A stretch of DNA of 35,396 nt from Lachnospiraceae bacterium (GCA_030540075.1 JAUNWX010000022.1:1-35396); one strand, 5' to 3'. Numbered from the stretch's first letter, positions 1 through 7,676 are shown. Numbers and translations are program-made. The notes: generated by a model from the sequence alone, not told the origin.

Positions 1-77
1 ACCGCAAGGCCATCATCACCTCGATGGAGCTCGCAGAGAAGGCCGTAGACGGCCTCGCAGGCACCACGATCAAGTAA
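1..77 (+). CDS. C-terminal fragment of an unidentified protein (5' end outside window)
   Basis: An open frame enters from the left edge in frame 3 and ends at TAA 75-77. The last residues read RKAIITSMELAEKAVDGLAG followed by TTIK. This is too short to assign to a family, and I do not recognise it. The frame is supported by its GC-rich codon use, which resembles the neighbouring genes, and by a strong terminator hairpin starting nine bases after the stop. Confidence 0.55.
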   Translation, partial: RKAIITSMELAEKAVDGLAGTTIK

Positions 78-85
78 ATCACTTA

Positions 86-115
86 GAGAAGTCCCGAGCG
101 GGGCTTCTCTTTTTT
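86..115 (+). terminator. Rho-independent terminator of the left-edge gene
   Basis: A 10-bp stem (GAGAAGTCCC 86-95 with GGGGCTTCTC 100-109, including one G-T wobble) has a GAGC loop and is followed by six T at 110-115. It sits right after the stop at 77. Confidence 0.9.
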
Positions 116-117
116 AT

Positions 118-146
118 TTGTCATGTTTTATGCGGCGTGGTAGAAT
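118..146 (+). promoter_or_regulatory. Promoter of the glycosyltransferase gene
   Basis: TTGTCA (118-123), a 17-base spacer and TAGAAT (141-146). TGG directly before the -10 gives an extended -10 element. The nearest gene start downstream is at 267. Confidence 0.75.
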
Positions 147-266
147 GAGCTCAATTATGGGAACTGATGGAGAGCTGCAGAAGCGCGTCCGGTGCTCGGA
201 AATGCCGGGCGGCGCAGCAGCGACAGAAGAGGATATCCTGCGATATCCTTAGAAAAGAGGAAAAAA

Positions 267-1286
267 ATGAAGCTTGTCAGCTTTGCTATACCATGCTACA
301 ACTCTGCCGCGTACATGCGGAAGTGCATCGAGTCGATCCTTCCGGGTGGGGACGAGGTGGAGATCATCGTCGTGGACGACGGTTCACAGAAGGACAACAC
401 CTTCGAGATTGCGAAGGAGTACGAAGCGAAGTACCCGGGCATCGTCAAGGCGGTGCATCAGGAGAACGGCGGACACGGGGAGGCGGTCAATACCGGTCTC
501 CGCAACGCGAGTGGTCTCTTCTATAAGGTCGTCGATTCCGACGACTGGCTCGATGGCGAAGCCCTCCCGAAGGTGCTCGAGAAGCTCCGTGAGCTCATCA
601 TGGCCGGCACTCCGGTCGATATGTTCATCTGTAACTTCATCTACGATAAGGTTGGCCAGACCCACAAGAAGGTCATGCGCTACGAGTCGGCCCTCCCGAA
701 GGACTGCATCTTCGGCTGGGACGAGGTGAAGCACTTCCACCTCGGTCAGTACATCCTGATGCATTCCGTCATCTACCGTACACAGATGCTCCGTGACTGC
801 GGCCTCGTGCTGCCGAAGCACACCTTTTACGTCGACAACATCTTCGTCTACCAGCCGATTCCGAGCGTAGAGAAGATGTACTACATGGACGTCAACCTCT
901 ATCACTATTTTATCGGCCGCGATGATCAGTCGGTCAATGAAACCGTCATGATCGGGCGCATTGACCAGCAGCTGAAAGTCAACCGGATCATGATCGACTG
1001 CTGTGACCTCACGAAGCTGAAGAGCCGCAAGAAGCGCCACTACATGTTCAGCTACCTCGAGATCATCACCACCGTCTCCTCCGTACTGGCCATCAAGTCC
1101 GGTGACCAGGAGAACATGCAGAAGAAAAAGGAACTCTGGGACTACCTGAAGGCAAACAGCTTCCAGACCTGGCTCAAGATGCGCTTCTCCTTCCTCGGAC
1201 AGGGCTGCAACTTCCGCCTGAAGGCCGGCAACGAACTCACCATCCTCTGCTACAAGCTTGCGCAGAAGTTCTACGGATTTAACTGA
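267..1286 (+). CDS. Glycosyltransferase family 2
   Basis: The 339-residue protein has the GT2 (GT-A fold) signature. It opens with a Rossmann-like beta strand (MKLVSFAIPCYN), then DDGS at 37-40 and the DSDD nucleotide-sugar/metal-binding motif at 90-93. The ENGGHG segment at 66-71 is typical of the family. GT2 enzymes transfer a sugar from a nucleotide donor to a lipid, glycan or protein; the acceptor cannot be read from the sequence. I see no membrane segment, so it is probably cytosolic or peripheral. The start at 267 is chosen because GAGG (257-260) lies seven bases upstream; the open frame continues to 192 without a binding site. It appears to be a single-gene unit with its own promoter, ending in a UUCG hairpin. 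Confidence 0.88.
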   Translation: MKLVSFAIPCYNSAAYMRKCIESILPGGDEVEIIVVDDGSQKDNTFEIAKEYEAKYPGIVKAVHQENGGHGEAVNTGLRNASGLFYKVVDSDDWLDGEALPKVLEKLRELIMAGTPVDMFICNFIYDKVGQTHKKVMRYESALPKDCIFGWDEVKHFHLGQYILMHSVIYRTQMLRDCGLVLPKHTFYVDNIFVYQPIPSVEKMYYMDVNLYHYFIGRDDQSVNETVMIGRIDQQLKVNRIMIDCCDLTKLKSRKKRHYMFSYLEIITTVSSVLAIKSGDQENMQKKKELWDYLKANSFQTWLKMRFSFLGQGCNFRLKAGNELTILCYKLAQKFYGFN

Positions 1287-1294
1287 TGCAACGC

Positions 1295-1314
1295 AGGACC
1301 GCTTCGGCGGTCCT
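1295..1314 (+). terminator. UUCG hairpin after the glycosyltransferase (weak terminator)
   Basis: A perfect 8-bp stem AGGACCGC/GCGGTCCT closes a TTCG tetraloop just after the stop. No T run follows directly, so termination may be weak, or the hairpin may protect the mRNA 3' end. Confidence 0.55.
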
Positions 1315-1348
1315 GAAAATCCCTGCAAAAAAAGTTTTAGAAAAGTTG

Positions 1349-1377
1349 TTGACAAACGAGAAGCGATTTAGTAATAT
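1349..1377 (+). promoter_or_regulatory. Promoter of the tRNA-Val/tRNA-Met operon
   Basis: Consensus TTGACA (1349-1354), a 17-base spacer and TAATAT (1372-1377). The first tRNA starts 31 bases beyond the -10 box. Confidence 0.9.
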
Positions 1378-1408
1378 ACAGAGGTCGCAAAACGAGCGAC
1401 ACACGAAC

Positions 1409-1481
1409 GGGGTCTTAGCTCAGCTGGGAGAGCATCTGCCTTACAAGCAGAGGGTCACAGGTTCGAGCCCTGTAGGCCCCA
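1409..1481 (+). tRNA. tRNA-Val (anticodon TAC)
   Basis: This is a complete 73-nt cloverleaf. The acceptor stem is GGGGTCT/AGGCCCC, the D stem GCTC/GAGC, the anticodon stem TCTGC/GCAGA with loop CTTACAA (anticodon TAC at 34-36), and the T stem ACAGG/CCTGT. The discriminator is A. CCA is not encoded and must be added enzymatically. It is first in a two-tRNA transcript. Confidence 0.97.
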
Positions 1482-1528
1482 CGTCTTCGGTCTGGACTGC
1501 GTGCATACGCGGTCTGGGTCGGACATAT

Positions 1529-1602
1529 GGCGAGATAGCTCAGTTGGCTAGAGCACGCGGTTCATACCCGCGGTGTCGAGAGTTCAAGTCTCCCTCTCGC
1601 TA
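1529..1602 (+). tRNA. tRNA-Met (anticodon CAT), elongator type
   Basis: This is a 74-nt cloverleaf. The acceptor is GGCGAGA/TCTCGCT with a G1-T72 wobble, as in elongator tRNA-Met of Bacillus. The anticodon stem is CGCGG/CCGCG with loop TTCATAC. The initiator-type GGG/CCC anticodon stem is absent, which favours the elongator. The T stem GAGAG/CTCCC carries an A50-C64 mismatch (1579/1593), which is unusual. CCA is not encoded. A tRNA-Ile2 (lysidine-modified CAT) is less likely because of the G1-U72 pair. Confidence 0.93.
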
Positions 1603-1610
1603 TCAAACAG

Positions 1611-1641
1611 GCACCATGCGAAAGCATGGTGCTTTTCTTTT
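1611..1641 (+). terminator. Terminator of the tRNA operon
   Basis: A perfect 9-bp stem GCACCATGC (1611-1619) / GCATGGTGC (1624-1632) with a GAAA loop, followed by TTTTCTTTT. Confidence 0.93.
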
Positions 1642-1827
1642 GCATTCTGACGACACCCGTAGCTCCATGAAATCGCTACGATAGAAAACACATAGATGTT
1701 TTGTGTGGTGCGGGGTGTGGTGCGGCATCCTTCGATGGCTTACGTGGCGTTTTGAGATAAATTTTTCACAAGAGACAGTCGGACGGGGGTCCTTTTTGTT
1801 GATTCTTCCGAAATTAAATCCGTGCTA
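1642..1827. other. Intergenic stretch with no gene seen
   Basis: It contains a G-rich run with repeated GTGTGGTGCGG-like words (about 1705-1725) and the segment GGGGGTCCTTTTTG near 1785. I found no convincing coding frame, tRNA or strong hairpin. The frame that spans this area also runs through both tRNAs, so it is not a gene. Confidence 0.5.
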
Positions 1828-1856
1828 TTGAATCCATATTTTTACGGTGCTAGTAT
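1828..1856 (+). promoter_or_regulatory. Promoter of the PAP2-like gene
   Basis: TTGAAT (1828-1833), a 17-base spacer and TAGTAT (1851-1856), preceded by TGC (extended -10). Confidence 0.7.
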
Positions 1857-1988
1857 TTCTAAATTGATAAAGTGAAACTTTGCGTATTCTTCGACCTGTG
1901 CGGGACTGTGATGTTTATTACCTCCCGATGTGCTCGAGGGCTGCGTGTATTCTTGGATCCGAACGTAAAACGTTCCAGAGGCCAGTGG

Positions 1989-2693
1989 ATGGATAAAATC
2001 AAAAAGTTTATACAGCGATACCGTCACGCATGGATCCTGTCCTATGCGCTGATCTACATTACCTGGTTCGGCTACCTCGAGAAGACGATCAATCATCAGG
2101 TCAGCTTCCATGTCATGCATGCGGCGCTCGATGATAAGATCCCGTTCTGCGAGTACTTCATCATCCCGTACATGCTGTGGTTCGCGTACGTCGCCGTCGC
2201 GGTCCTGTACTTCATGTTTAAGAACAGGGATGATTTCTACCGCCTCTGTGCCTTCCTGTTCAGCGGCATGACCATCAGCCTGATCATCTGCTCGGTCTTC
2301 CCGAACGGCACGGATTTCCGCCCGATCCTCGACCCGACGAAGAACATCTTCACCAGGATTGTCGCCTGGCTCTACCGCACCGACACCTGCACGAACGTCT
2401 TCCCAAGCATTCACTGCTATAATTCGATCGGCGTCGCCATCGCCGTCCTCCGCTCGCAGGACATCGCCGCGTCGAAGCATGGTCGTTTGGTGAAGTGCGC
2501 GTCCACGATCCTTGCGATCCTGATCTGCATGAGCACCATGGCCCTCAAGCAGCACAGTGTGTATGACGTGGCCGGCGCCATCATCCTCGCCTCCATCGTG
2601 TTCGAGTTCACCTACGGCTACCCGCTCCTTCAGCGCAGCCCGCAGGACCGTCACGCACAGCGCGAGCACGCAACCGAACGTTACTGGCGATAA
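1989..2693 (+). CDS. PAP2 superfamily membrane phosphatase
   Basis: The 234-residue polytopic protein has the three phosphatase signature blocks of the PAP2 family in degenerate form: a region near KNIF, then P-S-I-H at 139-142, and later STMALKQHSVYDVAGA, which supplies the histidine and aspartate of the last motif. Such enzymes dephosphorylate lipid phosphates or undecaprenyl pyrophosphate; inositol phosphorylceramide synthase-like relatives share this layout. Several hydrophobic segments (about residues 14-30, 55-75, 85-105, 175-190, 195-215) indicate an integral membrane protein. The frame is open from 1872 (GTG), only about ten bases after the predicted transcription start. ATG 1989 is preferred because AGAGG lies nearby and hydrophobic topology starts soon after it. 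The real start could be 1872 or 1911. Confidence 0.78.
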   Translation: MDKIKKFIQRYRHAWILSYALIYITWFGYLEKTINHQVSFHVMHAALDDKIPFCEYFIIPYMLWFAYVAVAVLYFMFKNRDDFYRLCAFLFSGMTISLIICSVFPNGTDFRPILDPTKNIFTRIVAWLYRTDTCTNVFPSIHCYNSIGVAIAVLRSQDIAASKHGRLVKCASTILAILICMSTMALKQHSVYDVAGAIILASIVFEFTYGYPLLQRSPQDRHAQREHATERYWR

Positions 2694-2699
2694 ACGAAT

Positions 2700-2735
2700 C
2701 CCTCGTGTGACAAAAGGTCACGCGAGGGTTCTTTT
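2700..2735 (+). terminator. Terminator of the PAP2-like gene
   Basis: A 12-bp stem CCCTCGTGTGAC/GTCACGCGAGGG with one wobble, loop AAAAG, then TTCTTTTT. Confidence 0.93.
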
Positions 2736-2750
2736 TATGAAACAATAGGG

Positions 2751-2756
2751 TATAAT
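2751..2756 (+). promoter_or_regulatory. -10 box upstream of the DUF5662 gene
   Basis: A perfect TATAAT lies 27 bases before the start codon at 2783. No good -35 is visible; the matching position overlaps the preceding terminator tail. Confidence 0.5.
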
Positions 2757-2782
2757 CTGAGCATAGAAGAGAGGTGACGACG

Positions 2783-3523
2783 ATGAAGGATCACAGGACA
2801 ATGCAGATGACCGGAACCCCAGGTGGCACTCCGCACAGCGATACGCCAGCGAAGCATCACAGCGCCAGCGCTTCGGCCCGGACAGCGAATGGAGCGCCGG
2901 AGACGGTGAAGCCGGCAGAAGCGGCGCTGGCGTCCGTAGCTCCGGCGAAACCAGGACTTTTGCGCTACCTCTGGAATGCGGTGCATCACTTCCGGACGAT
3001 CAACCGTCATAAACGCGAAGTTATGAAAAACTGCTTCCGCGTGGGCCTCTACAAGCAGGGCCTGCTCCATGATCTCTCGAAATACAGCTGGGCCGAGTTT
3101 AAAACCGGTGTGAAATACTATCAGGGCTACCGCAGCCCGAACACGGCAGAACGCCTCGAAACCGGCCTGTGTGAAGCCTGGCTCCATCACAAGGGCCGGA
3201 ACAAGCACCACTTCGAGTACTGGGTCGACTACGACACGAAGAAAAAGGCCACGATGGTCGGCTGCCGTATGCCATACCGCTACGTCGCCGAGATGTTCTG
3301 CGACCGCGTCGCCGCCTCGAAGGTCTACAAAGGCGCAGAGTACGACGACAGCTGCCCATGGGAGTATTTCCAGCCATGCAAGGATTCCCCGCTCCTCGAG
3401 CCGGAAACCCGCCGCGAAATCACCGAACTCCTCTGGATGCTGAAAACCGAAGGCGAGGAAAAAACCTTCGCCTACCTTAAGAAGGAAATCGCCCGTCGCC
3501 GCCGCGAGAAGGACCACTTTTGA
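2783..3523 (+). CDS. DUF5662 family protein
   Basis: The 246-residue protein matches the DUF5662 pattern from about residue 62 onward: HHFRTINRHK, then GLYKQGLLHDLSKYSW, YYQGYRSPN, and a very conserved EAWLHHKGRNKHHFEYW block. The LLHD and HHK motifs resemble HD-domain metal-binding histidines, so a metal-dependent phosphohydrolase-like fold is possible, but the function is not established. The first 60 residues are a low-complexity Ala/Pro/Ser/Thr-rich extension with no predicted domain. GAGGTGA at 2771-2777 places ATG 2783 as the start. No signal peptide or membrane segment is visible. It is a single gene between a terminator and the Rrf2 promoter. Confidence 0.82.
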   Translation: MKDHRTMQMTGTPGGTPHSDTPAKHHSASASARTANGAPETVKPAEAALASVAPAKPGLLRYLWNAVHHFRTINRHKREVMKNCFRVGLYKQGLLHDLSKYSWAEFKTGVKYYQGYRSPNTAERLETGLCEAWLHHKGRNKHHFEYWVDYDTKKKATMVGCRMPYRYVAEMFCDRVAASKVYKGAEYDDSCPWEYFQPCKDSPLLEPETRREITELLWMLKTEGEEKTFAYLKKEIARRRREKDHF

Positions 3524-3558
3524 AGAGGCTGATTAAGGGCGTCCTCTGATGCCTCGAC

Positions 3559-3587
3559 TTGATTAAATTCTAGCTGCGTGGTAGGAT
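3559..3587 (+). promoter_or_regulatory. Promoter of the Rrf2/IscR-like regulator
   Basis: TTGATT (3559-3564), a 17-base spacer and TAGGAT (3582-3587) with TGG immediately before it. Rrf2 regulators often control their own promoter, but I do not see a convincing operator palindrome here. Confidence 0.6.
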
Positions 3588-3640
3588 TAATAAAGTATCG
3601 GCAGAACGAAGAGACTTGAACAGTATGAGGTAAGAGCAAG

Positions 3641-4075
3641 ATGATGATTTCAACGAAGGGCCGCTATGCCCTGACAACCCTGATAGATATCGCGCAGAAC
3701 TTTGACGGTGTGACCCCGGTCAGCATCAAGGAGATTTCCGATCGCCAGAAGATCTCGATGAAGTACCTCGAGCAGATCATCTCCCTGATGGTGAAGGGCG
3801 GCTTCCTAAAGTCCATCCGTGGCGCGAAAGGCGGCTACCTCTTTACCCGTCCGATCGATCAGATCAAGGTCGGTGAGATCCTCGACGCCGCCGAAGGTAC
3901 CCTCGCTCCGGTCGACTGCGTCAACGGCACGAGCACCTGTGCGAAATCCGCCAGCTGCCCGACCTTCCCACTCTATAAGGAAATCGACAACGCCATCTAC
4001 GAAGTCGTGAACCGCTACACCCTGAAGGACCTCGTCAACCAGTCATCCGCTGACAGCAGCTCCTGTGCGACGTGA
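3641..4075 (+). CDS. Rrf2 family transcriptional regulator, IscR-like
   Basis: The 144-residue protein starts with the Rrf2 signature MMISTKGRYALTTLIDIA. It continues with a winged helix (VSIKEISDRQKISMKYLEQI, then GAKGGY at 61-66) and has three cysteines at 93, 100 and 106, spaced like the [2Fe-2S] ligands of IscR. Family members sense Fe-S cluster status, oxygen or redox state and bind DNA as dimers. There is no iscS/iscU partner next door; the next protein gene is the oxygen-sensitive pyruvate formate-lyase, so a role in redox or Fe-S control is plausible but inferred. GAGGTAAG at 3627-3634 serves as ribosome binding site; ATG 3644 is an alternative start. Confidence 0.9.
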   Translation: MMISTKGRYALTTLIDIAQNFDGVTPVSIKEISDRQKISMKYLEQIISLMVKGGFLKSIRGAKGGYLFTRPIDQIKVGEILDAAEGTLAPVDCVNGTSTCAKSASCPTFPLYKEIDNAIYEVVNRYTLKDLVNQSSADSSSCAT

Positions 4076-4183
4076 CAGCGCATCGTCCGTCACATTTGGA
4101 TGTGAATCTGAATGTGGCAGCTTCGTTTTTTCGACAGATGAAAGAGCCGGTAAAAATCAGGTATAAAAAATTCAAATTGATGC

Positions 4184-4212
4184 TTGACATTTGCCCTTCT
4201 CTTCTGTAATAT
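4184..4212 (+). promoter_or_regulatory. Promoter of tRNA-Arg
   Basis: Consensus TTGACA (4184-4189), a 17-base spacer and TAATAT (4207-4212). It has the same layout and -10 box as the tRNA-Val/Met promoter. Confidence 0.9.
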
Positions 4213-4239
4213 AACACTTGCGTTTGAAAACAACGCTAT

Positions 4240-4313
4240 GCGCGCGTAGCTCAGCTGGATAGAGCGTCTGGCTACGGACCAGAAGGTCGCGAGTTCGAAT
4301 CTTGTCGCACGCA
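4240..4313 (+). tRNA. tRNA-Arg (anticodon ACG) with an acceptor-stem mismatch
   Basis: This is a 74-nt cloverleaf. The D stem is GCTC/GAGC. The anticodon stem TCTGG/CCAGA has loop CTACGGA (anticodon ACG, read as inosine after deamination). The T stem GCGAG/CTTGT has two G-T pairs. The acceptor GCGCGCG/CGCACGC has a C4-A69 mismatch (4243/4309). CCA is not encoded. It has its own promoter and terminator. It serves the CGU/CGC codons that dominate arginine use in the neighbouring genes. Confidence 0.92.
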
Positions 4314-4323
4314 TGATCGTGCA

Positions 4324-4387
4324 TGAGCACAAACGAAAGAGCCCGGAAACAAGTTCACTTGTTTCCGGGCTCTTTCGTTTATGCTCA
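4324..4387 (+). terminator. Very long terminator hairpin after tRNA-Arg
   Basis: Arms 4324-4353 and 4358-4387 are complementary over 30 positions with one mismatch and a TTCA loop. The inner core carries AGAGCCCGG/CCGGGCTCT and ends in CTTTCGTTT. It would terminate on either strand. The arms are far longer than termination requires. Confidence 0.85.
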
Positions 4388-4526
4388 TATAGGAGCGTCG
4401 CTCCCAATCGGGGCACGGCTGTGCCTCTTTTGCCGCCCCTCCGGGTCCTCATAGATTAACTGTTACCGCGATCACGCGCCCCTCATGTTCTAATTGGAAA
4501 ACATCGAAAATTTAATAGTTAAAACA
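4388..4526. other. Intergenic stretch with small hairpins, upstream of pflB
   Basis: It contains short perfect hairpins (GGAGCG-TCG-CTCC near 4392 and GGCAC-GGCT-GTGCC near 4413). The words GGCACGGCT and CCCCTCCGGG also occur in the repeat at 15454-15545. No coding frame is credible. Confidence 0.45.
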
Positions 4527-4556
4527 TTGACGAATCTGCCCTCTATGCTTTATATT
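4527..4556 (+). promoter_or_regulatory. Promoter of pflB
   Basis: TTGACG (4527-4532), an 18-base spacer and TATATT (4551-4556), about 65 bases before the pflB start. The region before it is AT-rich, which could help a strong promoter. Confidence 0.7.
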
Positions 4557-4621
4557 AGCACGCGTAAAGAGTATTGAATCCTGTATACAAAATAGACAAC
4601 ATGGTAGAAAGAGGAGAAGAT

Positions 4622-6868
4622 ATGAGAGAAGAATGGAGAGGCTTTAAAACCGGACATTGGGTAAAGGATGTCAATGTTCGTTCATTCATCCAGGAAAACT
4701 ACACTGCATACGACGGTGATTCCAGCTTCCTTGCTGGCCCGACCGAGGCGACCGATAAGCTCTGGAACGAGGTTCAGGCACTTCAGAAGGAAGAGCGTGC
4801 AAAGGGCGGCGTGCTTGATATGGAGACCAAGGTCGTTTCCGGCATCACCGCTTACGGCGCAGCATACATCAACGAGGCAGAGAAGGATCTCGAGCAGGTT
4901 GTAGGTCTTCAGACCGATAAGCCACTGAAGAGAGCATTCATGCCTTACGGTGGTATCAAGATGGCAGAGCAGGCTTGCTCCACCTATGGTTACACACCGG
5001 ATCCTGAGCTTCACAAGATCTTCACCGAGTACCACAAGACCCACAACCAGGGCGTTTTCGATGCGTACACACCGGAGATGATGAAGGTTCGTCATAACAA
5101 GATCCTCACCGGTCTTCCAGATACCTACGGCCGTGGCCGTATCGTCGGCGACTACAGAAGAGTAGCCCTCTACGGTATCGATTTCCTGATCCAGGAGAAG
5201 ATGGCAGATTATGCCAACACCGGTGACGGCACCATGACCGATAACGTCATCCGTCAGAGAGAGGAGATCTCTGATCAGGTTCGTGCCCTCAAGCAGATGA
5301 AGGAGATGGCACAGAGCTACGGTTATGACATTTCCGTACCTGCAAAGAACGCGAAGGAAGCTGTTCAGTGGCTCTACTTCGGTTACCTCGCAGCGATCAA
5401 GACCCAGAACGGTGCAGCGATGTCCGTTGGTCGTGTTTCCACCTTCCTCGATATCTACATCGAGCGTGACCTCAAGGAAGGCACTCTCACCGAGAAGGAA
5501 GCACAGGAGCTCATCGACCACTTCGTTATGAAGCTTCGTATGGTGAAGTTCGCACGTATCCCGTCCTACAACCAGCTCTTCTCCGGTGACCCGGTATGGG
5601 CTACCCTCGAGGTCGGCGGTATGGGCCAGGATGGCAGATCCATGGTTACGAAGAGTGACTATCGTTTCCTGCACACCCTTGAGAACATGGGCCCGGCTCC
5701 AGAGCCAAACCTTACGGTTCTCTACACCAAGAGACTTCCGGAGAACTTCAAGAAGTACGCTGCAGAGATCTCTGTTCGCACTTCCTCCATCCAGTACGAG
5801 AACGATGACGTGATGCGTCCGGTATGGGGCGATGACTACTCCATCTGCTGCTGCGTATCTGCAACACAGACCGGTAAGGAGATGCAGTTCTTCGGCGCAC
5901 GTGCAAACCTTGCAAAGTGCCTTCTCTACGCAATCAACGGCGGTATCGATGAGAAGAGCAAGCAGCAGGTAGGTCCGGAGTACCGTCCGATCACTTCCGA
6001 GTACCTCGATTACGATGAGGTTATGGAGAAGTACGATCGTATGATGGACTGGCTCGCAGGCATCTACGTAAACGTTCTGAACCTGATTCAGTACATGCAC
6101 GACAAGTACTTCTATGAGGCAGCGGAGATGGCCCTCATCGACACTGATGTTCGTCGTACCTTCGCAACCGGTATCGCCGGCTTCTCACACGTGGTTGACT
6201 CTCTTTCCGCAATCAAGTATGCACGCGTTAAGACCGTACGTGATGAGGATGGTCTCGTAACCGATTACATCGTAGAGGGCGATTTCCCTCGTTATGGCAA
6301 TGATGACGACCGTGCCGATGATATCGCGGTTGATCTTCTTCGCACCTTCCTCACGAAGATCAAGAAGCACCACACCTACCGTGATTCTGAGCCGACCACA
6401 TCCATCCTTACCATTACGTCCAATGTCGTTTACGGTAAGGCAACCGGTGCCCTTCCGGATGGTCGTCCGGCAGGCGCTCCGCTTTCACCGGGAGCAAACC
6501 CAAGCTACGGCGCAGAGAAGTCCGGTCTTCTGGCTTCCCTGAACTCCGTTGCGAAGCTTCCATATGAGTATGCACTCGATGGTATCTCCAACACCCAGAC
6601 CATCAACCCGAGCGCACTCGGCCACACCGAGGACGAGCAGTCCAGCACCCTCGTTCGCGTCATGGATGGTTACTTCGCAAAGGGCGCACACCATGTGAAT
6701 GTAAACGTCTTCGGCGTAGAGAAGCTCAAGGATGCGATGGAGCACCCGGAGAAGCCAGAGTACGCAAACTTCACGATCCGTGTATCCGGCTATGCTGTTA
6801 AGTTCATCGACCTTACGAGAGAGCAGCAGCTCGACGTAATCTCCAGAACAGAGCACAAGTCCCTGTAA
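4622..6868 (+). CDS. pflB: Formate C-acetyltransferase (pyruvate formate-lyase)
   Basis: The 748-residue glycyl-radical enzyme converts pyruvate and CoA to acetyl-CoA and formate in the cytosol. The active-site cysteine pair lies in a triple-cysteine run 409-411; by alignment with E. coli ACCVS, C410 and C411 are the catalytic pair. The glycyl-radical loop RVSGYAV is near the C-terminus with the radical glycine at 723. Length and motif spacing fit genuine PFL rather than glycerol or choline lyase relatives. The start at 4622 follows GAGGAG (4611-4616); an upstream ATG at 4601 and the open frame back to 4574 lack a binding site. Codon use is strongly biased, as expected for an abundant protein. 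It is followed by a terminator and then by its activase. Confidence 0.97.
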   Translation: MREEWRGFKTGHWVKDVNVRSFIQENYTAYDGDSSFLAGPTEATDKLWNEVQALQKEERAKGGVLDMETKVVSGITAYGAAYINEAEKDLEQVVGLQTDKPLKRAFMPYGGIKMAEQACSTYGYTPDPELHKIFTEYHKTHNQGVFDAYTPEMMKVRHNKILTGLPDTYGRGRIVGDYRRVALYGIDFLIQEKMADYANTGDGTMTDNVIRQREEISDQVRALKQMKEMAQSYGYDISVPAKNAKEAVQWLYFGYLAAIKTQNGAAMSVGRVSTFLDIYIERDLKEGTLTEKEAQELIDHFVMKLRMVKFARIPSYNQLFSGDPVWATLEVGGMGQDGRSMVTKSDYRFLHTLENMGPAPEPNLTVLYTKRLPENFKKYAAEISVRTSSIQYENDDVMRPVWGDDYSICCCVSATQTGKEMQFFGARANLAKCLLYAINGGIDEKSKQQVGPEYRPITSEYLDYDEVMEKYDRMMDWLAGIYVNVLNLIQYMHDKYFYEAAEMALIDTDVRRTFATGIAGFSHVVDSLSAIKYARVKTVRDEDGLVTDYIVEGDFPRYGNDDDRADDIAVDLLRTFLTKIKKHHTYRDSEPTTSILTITSNVVYGKATGALPDGRPAGAPLSPGANPSYGAEKSGLLASLNSVAKLPYEYALDGISNTQTINPSALGHTEDEQSSTLVRVMDGYFAKGAHHVNVNVFGVEKLKDAMEHPEKPEYANFTIRVSGYAVKFIDLTREQQLDVISRTEHKSL

Positions 6869-6888
6869 TACAGCGTTATAAAGACAAG

Positions 6889-6922
6889 ATGAGGGAGTGG
6901 ATAGCACTCCCTCATGTTTTTT
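6889..6922 (+). terminator. Internal terminator/attenuator between pflB and pflA
   Basis: A perfect 11-bp stem ATGAGGGAGTG (6889-6899) / CACTCCCTCAT (6905-6915) with a 5-nt loop is followed by TGTTTTTT. It lies directly before the pflA ribosome binding site (GGAGG 6925-6929). Partial read-through would give much less activase than lyase. Confidence 0.9.
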
Positions 6923-6933
6923 AAGGAGGAACT

Positions 6934-7671
6934 ATGGCAGAATCCATCAAAGGTGCAATTCACTCCATCGAGACCTTCGGCGCCGTGGACGGCCCGGGCA
7001 TCCGATATACGATCTTTCTGAAGGGCTGTCACATGCGCTGCCGCTACTGCCACAATCCGGACACCTGGACCCTGCAGAGCGACGACATGCGCACCGCGGA
7101 CGAGCTCCTCGACCACGCAGAGCGCTACCGCGAGTACTGGGGTGAGCAGGGCGGCATCACCGTCAGCGGCGGCGACCCGCTCGTACAGATCGACTTCGTG
7201 CTCGAGCTCTTCCAGAAGGCAAAGGCACGCGGCATCAGCACCTGCCTCGACACCTCGGCGCAGCCGTTTACCCGCGAAGAGCCATTTATCTCGAAGTTCG
7301 AGGCATTGGCCCAGGTCACGGACACGGTCCTCTTCGACATCAAGGAAATCGACGACGAGAAGCATAAGGCCCTGACCGGCTGGACGAACCGGAACATCCT
7401 CGACTGTGCGCGCTACCTCAGTGACCACGGCGTCGCGATGTGGATCCGCCACGTCCTCGTACCGGGCCTCACCGACTCCGACGAAGAGCTCATCGCGACC
7501 CGGAAGTTCATCGACGAACTGAAGACCGTGCAGAAGGTCGAGGTCCTGCCGTACCACACCCTCGGTACTTTCAAGTACGAAAAACTCGGCATCCCGTACA
7601 TCCTCGACGGCGTGAACCCGCCGACGAACGAAAGCGTACAGCACGCGAAGGAAATCCTCGGCGCGGTGTGA
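6934..7671 (+). CDS. pflA: Pyruvate formate-lyase-activating enzyme (radical SAM)
   Basis: The 245-residue radical SAM protein has C-x3-C-x2-C at C32, C36 and C39 (GCHMRCRYCHNPDTW), which binds the [4Fe-4S] cluster that cleaves S-adenosylmethionine. The following GGIT-SGGDPL segment (about 72-81) is the glycine-rich SAM-contacting motif. It generates the glycyl radical on PflB. The start ATG 6934 has GGAGG five bases upstream. The length is typical of PflA, with no extra ferredoxin-like cluster domain, which separates it from the longer glycyl-radical activases. It is probably transcribed by read-through from the pflB promoter. Confidence 0.96.
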   Translation: MAESIKGAIHSIETFGAVDGPGIRYTIFLKGCHMRCRYCHNPDTWTLQSDDMRTADELLDHAERYREYWGEQGGITVSGGDPLVQIDFVLELFQKAKARGISTCLDTSAQPFTREEPFISKFEALAQVTDTVLFDIKEIDDEKHKALTGWTNRNILDCARYLSDHGVAMWIRHVLVPGLTDSDEELIATRKFIDELKTVQKVEVLPYHTLGTFKYEKLGIPYILDGVNPPTNESVQHAKEILGAV

Positions 7672-7676
7672 AAACA

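Noticed and set aside
1286-1684. Open frame of 132 codons after the glycosyltransferase
   Set aside because: It runs through a promoter, both tRNA genes and their terminator, so it is not a protein gene.
4682-6100. Minus-strand open frame of 472 codons inside pflB
   Set aside because: It is antisense to an unambiguous pflB and shows no domain.
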